A stretch of 64,000 nucleotides of DNA from Hyphomicrobiales bacterium (GTDB lineage Bacteria > Pseudomonadota > Alphaproteobacteria > Rhizobiales > Beijerinckiaceae), in assembly GCA_900470095.1 (NCBI GenBank), contig UBZM01000021.1:277171-341170 (forward strand), in the 5' to 3' direction. The notes beneath the pieces were generated by a model. It was not told the origin of the DNA and did not search any database. It saw only the letters and a program-made list of their open reading frames with translations. This document shows positions 45,105 through 55,684 of the stretch, piece by piece (the first letter of the stretch is position 1; each line of letters begins with the position of its first letter). Both the position numbers and the translations under genes were made by a program.

Positions 45105-45190
45105 GGCGCGTCGCCATGCTTTTGCCCTTCCCTTGGTGCAACACGGCGAAACACGGACAGGAACGCAGGTTCCTTCACGGAGGTTTTGAG

Positions 45191-45853
45191 ATGGCCCATC
45201 GCGCTCGCGCAATCCGCATCCTGCTCGCTGGGAGCATGATCGCGGTCGCGCTTCCCGCCTCGGCTCAGGAAGGCATGTTTTTCCAGAACGCAATGCGGAC
45301 CTTTGGTCTGATGCCGGGGGAGGGGCCCGATATCGAGTATCGTCAGCGCCCGCCGCTGGTCGTGCCGCCGTCTTCCGCCTTGCCGCGCCCGCAGGATCCG
45401 GCTTCGCAGCGTACGGCCGCATGGCCGAATGATCCTGATGTTGCAGCCCGCCGCGCAGAGGCCAAGGACGCGCTGATTCCGGCGACCGAGCGCGAGAAAT
45501 ACAAGCTGAACCAGACCCCGCTGCTCAGCCAGCAGGAACTGCGTCGTGGCCGCGTGACCGGTGGCGGACAGTCTCAGACACCGCCGGAGACCCAGAGCAA
45601 GACCTTCGAGGAGAATATCGGCCCGATCCGCGCCGGCCGTGAATTGGCGGCGCGCCAGGCCGCCACCGACACCTCGAACCTGGTGCACGGCCAGGAGCCG
45701 CAGCGGCGTTTGCTGACCGATCCGCCGACGGGCTACCGTAAGCCGGCTGGTACGGCGCCACTTGGGCCCGGCCGATCGGGGCCGCGTGAAGACACCAACA
45801 GCACGGGCCAGAAGGAATTCGTGCAGGGTCTGCCGACGCCGACCACGCCCTGA
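45191..45853 (+). CDS. Exported hypothetical protein between lspA and M16 peptidases
   Basis: This 220-residue protein has a Sec signal peptide (hydrophobic ILLAGSMIAVALPASA, cleavage after AQ) and a Pro/Gln/Arg-rich low-complexity body. It lacks a lipobox Cys. GGAGG (45179-45183) precedes ATG 45191. In Rhodobacterales the same position, between lspA and a pair of M16 peptidase genes, is taken by a small DUF3035 lipoprotein thought to act at the outer membrane. This protein may be a positional counterpart, but I cannot show homology by reading alone. Confidence 0.75.
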   Translation: MAHRARAIRILLAGSMIAVALPASAQEGMFFQNAMRTFGLMPGEGPDIEYRQRPPLVVPPSSALPRPQDPASQRTAAWPNDPDVAARRAEAKDALIPATEREKYKLNQTPLLSQQELRRGRVTGGGQSQTPPETQSKTFEENIGPIRAGRELAARQAATDTSNLVHGQEPQRRLLTDPPTGYRKPAGTAPLGPGRSGPREDTNSTGQKEFVQGLPTPTTP

Positions 45854-45880
45854 CCCTTCGCTGCGAAACCGTGATGGCGA

Positions 45881-45902
45881 GCGCCGCGCGCTGGCGCGGC
45901 GC
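45881..45902. other. Perfect GC-rich hairpin before the first M16 gene
   Basis: GCGCCGCGC (45881-45889) and its complement (45894-45902) enclose a GCTG loop in the 101-bp gap after the exported protein gene. There is no T-run; it may be a weak terminator or an mRNA-processing structure. Confidence 0.4.
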
Positions 45903-45954
45903 GTAATTGCGCCTATATCGAAGGTCACTCCTGCCGCGAAGGTGCCACCCTGCA

Positions 45955-47247
45955 ATGACGGTTCATACTCCGACTGCACGCTTGTCGGTTCCAGTCGAAG
46001 CCTTCAGGCTCGCCAACGGGCTTGACGTCGTGGTCGTGCCGGACCGGCGTGCGCCGGTCGTCACCCATATGGTCTGGTACCGCAATGGCTCGGCCGATGA
46101 TCCGGCCGGCAAGTCCGGCATCGCGCATTTCCTCGAGCACCTGATGTTCAAGGGCACGGCGCGCTGGCCGGCCGGCGAGTTCTCCAAGATCGTCGCGGGC
46201 TATGGCGGCCAGGAGAACGCCTTCACCTCCTTCGATTACACCGCGTATTTCCAGCGCGTGCCGAAGGAGCATCTGCGCGCCATGATGGACTACGAGGCGG
46301 ACCGGATGACCGGGCTCGCCTTCGACGAAAGCGTCGTCGCGCCCGAGCGGGATGTCGTTCTCGAGGAGCGGCGCATGCGCGTCGACGCCGACCCGGCGGC
46401 ACAGCTGGGTGAGGAATTCTCCTCGGCGCTCTTCGTGCATCATCCCTATGGCACGCCGATCATCGGCTGGGAGCACGAGATCGAGGGCCTGACGCGCGAC
46501 GACGCCTTCACCTACTATCAGCGCTTCTACACGCCGGAGAACGCGATCCTGGTCGTCGCCGGCGACACCGATCTCGACGAGGTGCGCACTCTTGCCGAGG
46601 CCACCTATGGCCAGATCGCGGCGCGTGGACAGGCACCGGTGCGCCAGCGCCCAGCCGAGCCCGCCCCGCGCGCGGCCCGCCGGGTCTCGCTCAGCGATCC
46701 GCGTGTGCGCCAGCCGTCCCTGCGGCGGGGCTGGCTCACGCCGACCTATCTCAGCGGCGATCGGAGCGAGGCATTCGCGCTCGAACTGGTGGCCGATATC
46801 CTGGGCGGCGGCACCACGTCGCGGCTCTATCGCCAACTTTGCGTCGAGCAGGAACTCGCAGCCGGTGCCAGTGCCTATTTCATGGGCTCGATGGTCGATC
46901 GCGCTGCCTTTCAGATGTCGACCAGCCCACGCCCGGGCATCGACATGGCTGCCCTGGAAGCTGGCCTGGATGCGGCGCTCACGACCTTCCTTGCCGATGG
47001 GCCGAGCGAGATCGAGTTGAGCCGCGCTCGCACGCGGCTGGTGGCGGAGACCATCTTCGCCCGGGACAGCCAATCTTCGCTCGCTCGTATCTTCGGCGCC
47101 TCGCTGGCCGTCGGCGAAACCGTCGAGGACGTCCTGGCCTGGCCGGAACGGATCGAAGCCGTGACACGCGAAGCCGTCATCGAGGCCGCGCGCCGCTATC
47201 TGCGGCCCGACCGTTCGGTCACCGGGCTGCTCTTGCCGGCAGCTTGA
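45955..47247 (+). CDS. M16 family zinc metallopeptidase (active subunit)
   Basis: This 430-residue pitrilysin-type peptidase carries the inverted zinc motif His58-x2-Glu61-His62 (GIAHFLEHLMFKGT) and a downstream Glu region (ENAFTSFDYTAYF; EADRMTGLAFDE). It continues to the conserved C-terminal half (GGGTTSRLYRQL). ATG 45955 is preceded by GAAGG. It is followed by a second M16 gene without the zinc site, forming the usual active/inactive pair. No signal peptide is evident from this start, so location (cytosol or periplasm) is uncertain. Confidence 0.92.
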   Translation: MTVHTPTARLSVPVEAFRLANGLDVVVVPDRRAPVVTHMVWYRNGSADDPAGKSGIAHFLEHLMFKGTARWPAGEFSKIVAGYGGQENAFTSFDYTAYFQRVPKEHLRAMMDYEADRMTGLAFDESVVAPERDVVLEERRMRVDADPAAQLGEEFSSALFVHHPYGTPIIGWEHEIEGLTRDDAFTYYQRFYTPENAILVVAGDTDLDEVRTLAEATYGQIAARGQAPVRQRPAEPAPRAARRVSLSDPRVRQPSLRRGWLTPTYLSGDRSEAFALELVADILGGGTTSRLYRQLCVEQELAAGASAYFMGSMVDRAAFQMSTSPRPGIDMAALEAGLDAALTTFLADGPSEIELSRARTRLVAETIFARDSQSSLARIFGASLAVGETVEDVLAWPERIEAVTREAVIEAARRYLRPDRSVTGLLLPAA

Positions 47248-47305
47248 GCCCGCGCCCCCTTTCTCATGTGGGTGGGGTGATACCGTCCCACCGTCAGGAA
47301 GCGAC

Positions 47306-48601
47306 ATGAACGCGCCCATCCCCGCCCCGGGTTCCACGCTTGCCGGTCCCTCGGTGGCGGTCCAGCAGGTCCGCTCGACCTCCGGTATCGAAGCCTGGCT
47401 GGTCGAGGAGCACAGCCTGCCGCTGATCGCGATCGATTTCGCCTTCGACGGTGGTGCGACACGCGACCCCGAGAATGCCGCCGGCAGCGCCTATCTCGTC
47501 TCGGGTCTGCTCGATGAGGGGGCTGGCGATCTCGACGCCGAGGCTTTCCACGGCCGGCTTGCCGACCACGCCATCAGCCTCGGCTTCGATGCCCGTCGCG
47601 ACGATTTCCACGGCCATTTGCAGACCCTGTCGCGCCATCGCGACGAGGCGTTCTCGCTGCTGACCCTGGCGCTGAACGCGCCGCGCTTCGACGCTGATGC
47701 CGTGGAGCGTGTGAAGTCGCAGGTCGTCGCTGGTCTGCAGCGTCAGGCGCAAAATCCTGAAACACTCTGCCGCAACGCCCTCTACGCGGCGGCCTATCCG
47801 GGCCACGCCTATGGCCATCCGGAGAAGGGCGATATCGACAGCGTCTCGCGCACGCAGCCTGACGGATTGAAGGTGCTCTCGCGCGAATTGCTGACCCGTG
47901 CCGGTCTCAAGATCGTCGTGGTCGGTGACATCACTGCGGAGGAATTGGCGCAGCGGCTCGATCAGCTCTTTGCCGCGCTCCCGACCGGCACCGCTCGGCC
48001 GGTCCCGACCGAACCCGTTCCCGTGCAGGGGCTTGGCGAGACGCATGTCATCGATCTCGATGTGCCGCAGACCGTGCTGCGCTTCGTCGGCCCGGGCCTG
48101 ATGCGTCGCGATCCGGATTTCATCACCGCCAGCGTGTTGAACCATATCCTCGGTGGCTCCGCCTTCACCTCGCGCCTGTTCCTTGAAGTGCGCGAGAAGC
48201 GCGGCCTCGCCTATGGCGTGTCGTCGAGCCTGCTGCCGCTGCGCGAGAGCGCTATGCTGATCGGCGGCACTGCGACGCGCAACGATCGCGCGGCCGAGTC
48301 GCTTGCCGTCATTCGCGAGGAGATGATGAAGCTTGCCTCCGAGGGGCCGACCGAGCACGAGGTCGAAGAGGCCAAGCGCTACATCATCGGCTCCTACCCC
48401 CTGCGCTTCGATACTTCGCCGAAGATCGCTGCCGAGCTGCTGGGCCTGGCGGTAAACGGCTTCGGCCCGGAATTCCTCGCCGAGCGTAACCAGCTCTTCG
48501 CCGCCGTGACGCTCGCCGACGTCAAGCGCGTTGCGCAACGGCTCTTCGGCGACCCGCGCTTGCTCGTGCAGGCCGTTGGTCGGCCGGTCGGCCTCGTCTG
48601 A
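47306..48601 (+). CDS. M16 family peptidase homologue lacking the zinc motif
   Basis: This 431-residue partner of the preceding peptidase has the M16 fold (FAFDGGATRDPENAAGSAYLVSGLLDEGAGD) but lacks HxxEH: the position reads YLVSGLLDEG, so zinc cannot be bound in the normal way. The later substrate-closing region (GGSAFTSRLFLEVREKRGLAYGV) is intact, as expected for the non-catalytic subunit of a heterodimeric M16 enzyme. The gap to the active subunit gene is 58 bp. Confidence 0.92.
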   Translation: MNAPIPAPGSTLAGPSVAVQQVRSTSGIEAWLVEEHSLPLIAIDFAFDGGATRDPENAAGSAYLVSGLLDEGAGDLDAEAFHGRLADHAISLGFDARRDDFHGHLQTLSRHRDEAFSLLTLALNAPRFDADAVERVKSQVVAGLQRQAQNPETLCRNALYAAAYPGHAYGHPEKGDIDSVSRTQPDGLKVLSRELLTRAGLKIVVVGDITAEELAQRLDQLFAALPTGTARPVPTEPVPVQGLGETHVIDLDVPQTVLRFVGPGLMRRDPDFITASVLNHILGGSAFTSRLFLEVREKRGLAYGVSSSLLPLRESAMLIGGTATRNDRAAESLAVIREEMMKLASEGPTEHEVEEAKRYIIGSYPLRFDTSPKIAAELLGLAVNGFGPEFLAERNQLFAAVTLADVKRVAQRLFGDPRLLVQAVGRPVGLV

Positions 48602-48653
48602 CGGCGCAGTGCCGCCATTCGCTTTTCCATCAACCCAATATGGATACCAGGCC

Positions 48654-49976
48654 ATGCTGCAGCAAAGCTTCGACCTCGCGCTCGAATCCGGTGTCGGCGC
48701 CGGCGGCATCTCCGACGCTGCCTTCGACAAGGCACTGGCCGCTCTCGTGCCCGCGCTGGCGCGGCTGAAGGGCGAGGCGGACGCGAAGTCGCTGCCGCTG
48801 CTGGGATTGCCGGCCGATACGGCCGATCTGGCGCCGGTCCATGCCGCCGCGAAGCGCCTGCGTGAAGGCGCGACCGATATCCTGATCTTCGGTACGGGCG
48901 GCTCCAGCCTCGGTGGCCAGACGCTGGCGCAACTCGCCGGCTACGGCATTGCCGGCCTGTCGAGTTTTGCGCCCGCGCCGCGTGTGCACTTCATCGACAA
49001 TCTCGATCCTGAGACATTCGCCTCCCTGCTGACGAAACTGCCGCTCAAGTCGACCAGGTTCGTGGCCATCTCCAAATCGGGCGGCACTGGAGAAACCCTG
49101 CTGCAGAGCATCGCGGCGATCACCGCGCTGCGCGCCGCCGGTATCCCCGATGGCGAGATCGGCGGGCATTTCCAGGGGCTCTCCGAGCCGGCCAAGCCCG
49201 GCAAGCTGCACCCGCTGCGCGCCCTGCTGGAGCCGTTCGGTACGCCCTTCCTCGAGCATCATACCGGTGTGGGGGGGCGTTATTCGGTCCTGACCAATTG
49301 CGGTCTGCTGCCGGCCGCAATCCTCGGCCTCGATATCGAAGCCCTGCGCAAAGGTGCGGCCAAGGCGCTTGCTCCCCTGCTGGCGGGCAAGGGCGTCCGC
49401 GAGGTTCCAGCGGCCCTCGGTGCGGCCCTGCACCTCGCCGCCATGCGCTCGGGCAAGGGCATCGCGGTGCTGATGCCCTATGCCGACAAGCTCGCCCTGT
49501 TGACGCGCTGGTGGGTCCAGCTCTGGGCCGAGAGCCTCGGCAAGGACGGGCAGGGCACCCAGCCGGTCGCGGCGCTCGGGCCGGTCGACCAGCATTCGCA
49601 GCAGCAGCTCTATCTCGCCGGGCCGAAGGACAAGTTCTTCACCGTTCTGACCGTCAGCACCAAGGGCAAGGGCCCGGGGATCGACGCCGCTCTGGCGAAG
49701 AAAATCGGCGAGGACGGTTTCGCCGGCAAGACGATCGGTGACCTCGTCGCGGCGCAGGGCGTCGCCATGGTCGACACCTTCGCCAAGAACGGCCGCGCGG
49801 TGCGCCGCCTCCATGTCGATCATGTCGACGAGACGGTGCATGGCGAGATCCTGATGCACTTCATGCTGGAAACAATCCTGACGGGCTACGCCATGGGCGT
49901 CGATCCGTTCGATCAGCCGGCAGTCGAAGAGGCAAAACTCCTCGCCAAGCGCTATCTTGCCGAAGGGCGCGGCTGA
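48654..49976 (+). CDS. pgi: Glucose-6-phosphate isomerase
   Basis: This enzyme interconverts glucose-6-phosphate and fructose-6-phosphate. The product is 440 residues, shorter than the E. coli enzyme (about 550) but fitting the compact alphaproteobacterial form. Conserved blocks: [32 protein letters not shown], the [16 protein letters not shown] active-site loop, and [18 protein letters not shown] with the catalytic His/Gln region. I start at ATG 48654, after the M16 gene stop at 48601; the open frame upstream is in another gene. Confidence 0.92.
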   Translation: MLQQSFDLALESGVGAGGISDAAFDKALAALVPALARLKGEADAKSLPLLGLPADTADLAPVHAAAKRLREGATDILIFGTGGSSLGGQTLAQLAGYGIAGLSSFAPAPRVHFIDNLDPETFASLLTKLPLKSTRFVAISKSGGTGETLLQSIAAITALRAAGIPDGEIGGHFQGLSEPAKPGKLHPLRALLEPFGTPFLEHHTGVGGRYSVLTNCGLLPAAILGLDIEALRKGAAKALAPLLAGKGVREVPAALGAALHLAAMRSGKGIAVLMPYADKLALLTRWWVQLWAESLGKDGQGTQPVAALGPVDQHSQQQLYLAGPKDKFFTVLTVSTKGKGPGIDAALAKKIGEDGFAGKTIGDLVAAQGVAMVDTFAKNGRAVRRLHVDHVDETVHGEILMHFMLETILTGYAMGVDPFDQPAVEEAKLLAKRYLAEGRG

Positions 49977-50019
49977 CGATTCGGGTCTCCGCGCTCGCTC
50001 CCTTATTGCCGGGCCCAGC

Positions 50020-51822
<1,803 letters not shown>

Positions 51823-51829
51823 GGCGCGC

Positions 51830-52390
51830 TCAGCGCGCTCGCAGGATCGCGACCTGGGTCTCGCCATAGTCGCGTCGCTCCAGCGCCTCGAAGTCGTCGG
51901 GCAATGCGATCTCGACCCCCGCCGCTTCCTCGAGCACGATCAGCGCACCAGCCGCCAGCCAGCCGCCCTCGCGTGCCGAGATGAGCGCCTTCTCGCCCAG
52001 GCTCTTGCGATAGGGTGGATCGCAAAAGACGAGCTGGAAAGGCGCCATCGGCCCGATCGGCCCGAGTTTGGTCGCGTCGCGGCGGAAGATGCGGCACAGG
52101 CCGGCGAGCCCGAGCGCCATCTGGTTCTCGCGGATGAGGCCGCGTGCCTCGGTGCCGTCATCGACCAGCAACGCAAAGCCCGCACCGCGCGAGAGCGCTT
52201 CGAACGCCATCGCGCCGGTCCCGGCGAAGAGATCGAGCACGCGCGCGCCCTCGACCACATCGTCATAGGCATGGGCGAGGACGTTGAAGAGCGATTCGCG
52301 CAACCGATCGGAGGTCGGGCGGATCGTGCCGATACCCGGCTTGGGGCCGGCGAGGGGCCGGCCGCCGAAGCGGCCGCCGACGATTCTCAT
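51830..52390 (-). CDS. rsmD: 16S rRNA (guanine966-N2)-methyltransferase
   Basis: RsmD methylates G966 of 16S rRNA. The 186-residue protein opens with the family motif MRIVGGRFGGRPL, has RPTSDRLRESLFNVL, the SAM-binding LDLFAGTGAMAFEALSRGA and the catalytic DPPY (FCDPPYRKSLG). It lies 12 bp after rluB on the same strand, so the two rRNA-modification genes form an operon. Confidence 0.94.
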   Translation of the reverse strand: MRIVGGRFGGRPLAGPKPGIGTIRPTSDRLRESLFNVLAHAYDDVVEGARVLDLFAGTGAMAFEALSRGAGFALLVDDGTEARGLIRENQMALGLAGLCRIFRRDATKLGPIGPMAPFQLVFCDPPYRKSLGEKALISAREGGWLAAGALIVLEEAAGVEIALPDDFEALERRDYGETQVAILRAR

Positions 52391-52402
52391 CAGGCGCTAC
52401 TC

Positions 52403-54763
52403 TCAGTCACGCTTGCCGCGGCCGCCGCCACCGGGACGAGGTCCCTTGCCGCCGGGCTTACCGCCAAAGGGGCGTCCGCCGCCGGGCTTGCCACCGGCGC
52501 CGCGGCCGTGCGGACGGTCGCCGGACGGCCTGCCGCCGCCTGGCCTGTCGCCGAAGCTGCGGCCCCGCGGACGATCATCGCCCTGACGCTCGGCAAAGGG
52601 ACGGGTGGGGCGCTCGCGCCCTTCACGGGGGGCGCGCTCGGGGCGCTCGCCGCGTGGCGCGCGCTCCTGCCATGGACGCTCGTCGCTGCGATCGTGTCCG
52701 CCGGCACCCTCTTCGCGTGGACGGCGTTGAGGCCGGTCGCCAAGGCCGCGAGGCGAAGCGCTGCGCTCCTGCGAGCGCGCTCCACGGGCCCCCGGCCCAG
52801 AACGCTCGGCACGGGGGGCGCGGGCGGGCGCTTCCTCTCGTGCCGGCGCGCTGACACGCTCGACCAGCACGCGCCGTCCCTTCGGATCGGCGATTGCCTT
52901 GTCGCGCCTGCGCTCGATCTGGCCGGTCGCCTCGCGGGCCTGGCGCTCCTCCTTCGGATCGGCACCACGCCTTGGGGCCGAGCGGCGCTCACGTTGTGGC
53001 TCAGCCTCCTCATCGCGCCAGACCGTGCGCTTCCACGGCTTCTCGCTGCGGGTGTCCTGCGAAACCGGACGTCCACTGCCGCGCCCGCCACGCTCCTCGC
53101 CACCCTCGCGGCGGCGCGGGCGATCCTCGCCCGCAGGCGCGCGCCGGGGCGCCGCCGGCAGCTCATCGCGGCGCGGCGCCTCGAAATCGACGCCGGCCTT
53201 GGCCATCAGCTCTTCGCCGAGCTGGTCCTTGATCACGCGGGAGCGGATCTCGTCGATCTCACCCTCCGGCAGATCGCCGAGCTGGAACGGCCCGAAGGAG
53301 ACCCGGATCAGCCGGTTCACGGCAAGGCCGAGATGCTCGAGGACGGTCTTGACCTCGCGGTTCTTGCCCTCGCGCAGGTCGACCACGAGCCAGGTGTTCG
53401 AGCCCTGCTCGCGTTCGAAGCGCGCCAGGACGGGCCCGTAGCTGATGCCGTCGATGGTGACGCCGTCGCGCAGCGTGTCGAGCTTGTCCTGCGTGATGCT
53501 GCCGAAGGCGCGCACGCGATAGCGCCGGAGCCAGCCGGTTTCCGGCAGCTCGAGCACGCGGGCAAGGCCGCCGTCATTGGTCAGCAGCAACAACCCCTCG
53601 GTGTTGATGTCGAGGCGGCCGATCGAGAGAACGCGCGGCAGGTCCTCGGGCAGCGCCTCGAATACGGTCGGGCGGCCTTCGGGATCATGGTTCGTCGTCA
53701 CCAGCCCGCGCGGCTTGTGATAGAGCCAGAGCCGCGTGCGCTCGCGCGCCGGCAAGGGCTCGCCATCGACGAGGATCACGTCGGTCGGCCCGACATCGAG
53801 TGCCGGGCTCTCAATCACCTTGCCGTTCACGCTGACGCGGCCTTCGGCGATCATCGCCTCGCAATCGCGGCGCGAGGCGACGCCGGCGCGCGCCATCACC
53901 TTGGCGATGCGCTCCGGCTCGATCGAGGGCAGGAGGACTGCGCCCGGTGCCTGGGGCTCGGTATCCTCGCGACGCGGGCGATGGGCCCGGTCTTCGCCGC
54001 GGGGACGGTCGTGCCGTTCGGCGCGAGGCCTGTCGAAGCGCGGTGCGCCAGCATCCCGGTCGCCGAAGCTCCTGCGGGGGGCTGCCCCTTCGCGGGGTGG
54101 ACGGCTCGTGCTGCGCTCGCCCTCGGAGCGAGCCCGGAACGGCCTTTCGCCACCCTCGCGCGGCGGACGTGGGGCGTCGTCGCGCCGGCCGGCCGGCTTG
54201 TCGAAGCGACGGGTGGGGCGTTCGCCGCCTTCGGATGTCCTGTGTGAGGGGCGATCATCTCCCGAGCGAGCACGAAACGGGGCGCGTTCGCCCTCGGTCC
54301 TGGAACGGAACGGCCTCTCGCCGCCCTCGCGCGGCGGGCGCGGGGCGTCGTCGCGTCGGCCGGCAGGCTTGTCGAAGCGCCGGGCAGGGCGTTCGCCGCC
54401 TTCGGATGTCCTGTGCGAAGGGCGATCATCTCCCGAGCGAGCACGAAACGGAGCGCGTTCGCCCTCCGTCCTGCTGCGGAACGGCCTCTCGCCGCCCTCG
54501 CGCGGCGCACGCGGTGCGCCGTCGCGCTGGCCGGCTGGCTTGTCAAAGCGACGGGCGGGGCGTTCGCCCTCGTTCCCGGCATCGCGGCGGGGCCTGTCAT
54601 CGCCCGAACGGCCACGGAATGGCGGGCGATCTCCGCCCGAAGGTGGGCGACCGCGTGACGGGCCACGGCCTTTGCCGTCGCCTCCGCCAAACCCGCCGCC
54701 TTTGCCGCCAGCTCCACCGCCCTTGCGTGGACCACGGCTTTTCTGGTTGTTGTCGTCGCTCAT
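52403..54763 (-). CDS. rluB: 23S rRNA pseudouridine synthase with long repetitive Arg-rich extensions
   Basis: This RsuA/RluB-type pseudouridine synthase has 786 residues, about three times the E. coli enzyme. The catalytic core (about 280-525) has the S4 domain (RIAKVMARAGVASRRDCEAMI) and the catalytic Asp in GRLDINTEGLLLLTNDG. The N-terminal 270 residues are disordered Arg/Gly/Pro/Asp-rich sequence containing about two and a half copies of a 57-residue repeat (171 bp in DNA); the C-terminal 260 residues are similar low-complexity sequence. The second of two adjacent ATGs (54763) has a better-spaced GGAG. The tails probably bind RNA. Confidence 0.9.
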   Translation of the reverse strand: MSDDNNQKSRGPRKGGGAGGKGGGFGGGDGKGRGPSRGRPPSGGDRPPFRGRSGDDRPRRDAGNEGERPARRFDKPAGQRDGAPRAPREGGERPFRSRTEGERAPFRARSGDDRPSHRTSEGGERPARRFDKPAGRRDDAPRPPREGGERPFRSRTEGERAPFRARSGDDRPSHRTSEGGERPTRRFDKPAGRRDDAPRPPREGGERPFRARSEGERSTSRPPREGAAPRRSFGDRDAGAPRFDRPRAERHDRPRGEDRAHRPRREDTEPQAPGAVLLPSIEPERIAKVMARAGVASRRDCEAMIAEGRVSVNGKVIESPALDVGPTDVILVDGEPLPARERTRLWLYHKPRGLVTTNHDPEGRPTVFEALPEDLPRVLSIGRLDINTEGLLLLTNDGGLARVLELPETGWLRRYRVRAFGSITQDKLDTLRDGVTIDGISYGPVLARFEREQGSNTWLVVDLREGKNREVKTVLEHLGLAVNRLIRVSFGPFQLGDLPEGEIDEIRSRVIKDQLGEELMAKAGVDFEAPRRDELPAAPRRAPAGEDRPRRREGGEERGGRGSGRPVSQDTRSEKPWKRTVWRDEEAEPQRERRSAPRRGADPKEERQAREATGQIERRRDKAIADPKGRRVLVERVSAPAREEAPARAPRAERSGPGARGARSQERSASPRGLGDRPQRRPREEGAGGHDRSDERPWQERAPRGERPERAPREGRERPTRPFAERQGDDRPRGRSFGDRPGGGRPSGDRPHGRGAGGKPGGGRPFGGKPGGKGPRPGGGGRGKRD
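54130..54590. repeat. 171-bp in-frame tandem repeat inside rluB
   Basis: Matching landmarks recur at exact 171-bp steps: the segment CGGCCT(C/T)TCGCC begins at 54140, 54311 and 54482. On the protein level the unit is RFDKPAG(R/Q)RD(D/G)APR followed by PREGGERPF and GDDRPSHRTSEGGERP, 57 residues. The copies are nearly identical, which indicates recent duplication and likely length variation among strains. The outer limits are approximate. Confidence 0.8.
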
Positions 54764-54833
54764 CATCGCTCCTGCACAGCCGGCGCTTGTAGCAGAGCGT
54801 ATCATGCCTCGCGAGCGCCAAAGCAGAGGTTTC

Positions 54834-55295
54834 ATGCTGCAATCGAAGCGTGCCGAGCTGGAGGGGATGGACCTCGCCTTTGCGGAGGCCCGGGCGGCAG
54901 GCGCCCGGGGCGAGGTGCCGGTTGGCGCCGTGGTCGTCAGGGACGGAACCATCCTGGCCAGTGCCGGCAACCGCACGCTCGAACTGAGGGATCCGACCGC
55001 ACATGCCGAGATGCTGGCCTTGCGGCGCGCCTGCGAAGAAATCGGCAGCGAACGGCTGATCGGCTGCGATCTCTACGTTACGCTTGAACCCTGCCCGATG
55101 TGCGCTGCCGCGATCTCCTTCGCCCGGATCAGGCGGCTCTATTTCGGCGCCTCCGATCCCAAGGGAGGCGCTGTCGAGAACGGTGTCAGGCTCTATGCCA
55201 GCCCGACCTGTCATCATGCGCCGGATGTCTATGGCGGAATCGGCGAAAGCGAGGCGGCAGATCTGTTGCGCGGGTTCTTCAAATCGCGACGTTAG
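54834..55295 (+). CDS. tadA: tRNA-specific adenosine deaminase
   Basis: TadA converts A34 to inosine in tRNA-Arg(ACG). The 153-residue protein has the zinc-binding His57-Ala-Glu59 (PTAHAEMLALRRAC) and Cys87/Cys90 (TLEPCPMCAAAISFARI) of cytidine/adenosine deaminases. ATG 54834 follows AGAGG closely; an in-frame ATG at 54804 is a less likely start. It is divergent from rluB, with only 70 bp between. Confidence 0.93.
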   Translation: MLQSKRAELEGMDLAFAEARAAGARGEVPVGAVVVRDGTILASAGNRTLELRDPTAHAEMLALRRACEEIGSERLIGCDLYVTLEPCPMCAAAISFARIRRLYFGASDPKGGAVENGVRLYASPTCHHAPDVYGGIGESEAADLLRGFFKSRR

Positions 55296-55455
55296 GGGCC
55301 GGATTATGCGCCCGTCCCGCCCTGGAGAGGCCAATGGCGCCCGGCGGTCGCTACCACCGTGACGTCTTAGGGGCGCGATGCTCCTCGGCGGGGATTGCGA
55401 ATGCATCCAGCGCCGCTACGGTTCCGCTCCGGACAAACGAACATCGCGAGGCGCA

Positions 55456-55683
55456 ATGTCCTTTCAGGCCTATCTCGACACGATCAAGCAGAAGACCGGC
55501 AAGGGGCCTGAGGACCTGCAGGCACTTGCCGACGCGAAGGGCTTCTCGGAAGCGGGCAAACTCAGGCCAGGCGTCAAGGCAGGGCAGGTCGTGGACTGGC
55601 TGAAGTCGGATTTCGATCTCGGCCATGGTCATGCCATGGCGATCTATGCCCTGCTCACAGGCAAGAAGAAGCCGGGTGATTGA
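55456..55683 (+). CDS. DUF4287 domain-containing protein
   Basis: This is a small soluble protein (75 residues) of the DUF4287 family: FQAYLDTIKQKTGKGPEDLQALADAKGF followed by LRPGVKAGQVVDWLKSDFDLGHGHAMAIYALL. The family is widespread in bacteria and often annotated as hypothetical; the function is unknown. ATG 55456 gives the family-length product; the longer frame from 55378 has no similarity. It ends 1 bp from the convergent LysR gene. Confidence 0.85.
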   Translation: MSFQAYLDTIKQKTGKGPEDLQALADAKGFSEAGKLRPGVKAGQVVDWLKSDFDLGHGHAMAIYALLTGKKKPGD

Positions 55684-55684
55684 G

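Noticed and set aside
52271..54247. Plus-strand frame of 658 codons opposite rluB, and the in-frame extension of tadA from 53736
   Set aside because: Both are antisense to the repetitive Arg/Gly-rich RluB coding sequence; apparent repeats in them are just the complement of the 171-bp unit.
54130..54590. Possible CRISPR-like array
   Set aside because: The 171-bp repeats are contiguous, coding and in frame, with no unique spacers and no cas genes.
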